From Silene noctiflora (taxonomy: Eukaryota > Streptophyta > Magnoliopsida > Caryophyllales > Caryophyllaceae), in NCBI GenBank assembly GCA_009801015.1, contig VHZZ01005172.1, positions 24,000-54,681 on the forward strand: DNA of 30,682 nt. The letters run 5' to 3'. Positions 30,403-30,682 of this stretch are shown one piece after another. A program made the translations under genes and the position numbers. Numbering within the stretch: position 1 is the stretch's first letter; each line of letters opens with the position of its first letter. Below the pieces are notes generated by a model. That model did no database searches, was not told the DNA's origin, and worked only from the letters and a program-made list of their open reading frames with translations.

Positions 30403-30682
30403 ATGCCCAGGTCAGAACTACTCCCTTTAGATCCTGAACCTCCCTTTAGATCCTGAACCTGAGAAGACTTTTCGCTACAGACGGAAATTTCAGAGAGAAG
30501 TGAGTCAAGTAGAAGACTTGAGTATACTTGACATTAATACGGAGCAAATTACTGAGTCAGAAAACCCGTCCCAAGAGGGAGACACATTTTCTGACACCCC
30601 TGATTCAATCCCTTCACTAATCAAGATGCCTACTTTAGCTAGTCATTCTGAGCCCACCATGGCTTCTATTCCAAAGGGATTC
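30403..30682 (+). pseudogene. Athila-like gag N-terminus with a duplication frameshift
   Basis: The ATG at 30403 opens MPRSELLPLDPEP, matching the MPRS start of the first element. A 19-bp tandem duplication (30422-30440 and 30441-30459) then shifts the frame into a stop (TGA) within a few codons. After the duplication the original frame continues open to the window end (VEDLSILDI, SLIKMPTLA), like the gag of the second element. This appears to be the only lesion visible here. Confidence 0.85.

Larger units (their letters stand above)
28878..30682 (+). mobile_element. Third Athila-like element, 5' part (LTR, PBS, gag start)
   Basis: LTR 28878-30280, PBS 30285-30302, leader stem-loop, and gag from 30403 continuing out of the window. 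It is antisense to the glycine-rich gene. It is the best preserved of the three Athila-like elements here, with an intact-looking PBS. Protease and polymerase are beyond the window. Confidence 0.85.

Noticed and set aside
1..30682. tRNA, rRNA or organellar genes
   Set aside because: Apart from the short tRNA-complementary primer sites of the retroelements, none was recognised on either strand.

Overview
This is nuclear DNA from a flowering plant. The evidence is intron-rich gene structure, an oleosin seed-oil-body gene, a conserved plant glycine-rich membrane protein gene, and layered Ty3/gypsy LTR retrotransposons, a CACTA element, MITEs, a Helitron end and a poly(A) retroposon. The species cannot be fixed from the sequence; a eudicot is likely. 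Nothing here is bacterial or organellar.

Layout. (1) 1-4112, minus strand: 5' part of a Ty3/gypsy element with an initiator-Met type primer-binding site. Its ~3 kb LTR (1148-4112) carries an array of GC-rich hairpins, and its gag is decayed and shortened. (2) 4113-8509, minus: Athila-like element with LTR 6953-8509, a tRNA-like PBS and a broken gag-protease region. Element (1) begins at 4112, inside it. (3) 8527-~10850, plus: a second, more decayed Athila-like element, head to head with (2) across a 17-bp gap. (4) 11380-13205, plus: an oleosin gene with a seed-type promoter, split after codon 3 by a 1165-bp non-autonomous CACTA element with a 3-bp target duplication. (5) 13925-15886, minus: a poly(A)-tailed retroposon with 12-bp target duplications. 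(6) 16706-25184, minus: the last 16 exons (935 codons plus stop) of a gene for a large glycine-rich, cysteine-containing, multi-membrane-span protein. Its introns hold MITEs, one with a clean 8-bp hAT-type target duplication. (7) 25185-28877: non-coding, including a Helitron 3' terminus. (8) 28878-30682, plus: a third Athila-like element (LTR, PBS, start of gag with a 19-bp duplication frameshift) running off the window. If the 5' exons of gene (6) lie beyond the window, (7) and (8) are part of one very large intron.

Two single-N positions (1734 and 15069) are each flanked by long direct duplications (42 and 262 bp) that appear exact by eye. They look like unmerged contig ends rather than biology, and lengths across them should be corrected.

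The only intact gene-like structure is the 3' part of the glycine-rich protein gene. The oleosin locus looks like an insertion allele. I found no clearly new multi-gene system. The most novel-looking signals are structural: an RNA stem-loop preserved by G-U pairing in the leaders of two Athila-like elements, two hairpins with the same 11-nt loop but different perfect stems, and six GC hairpin modules in one LTR.
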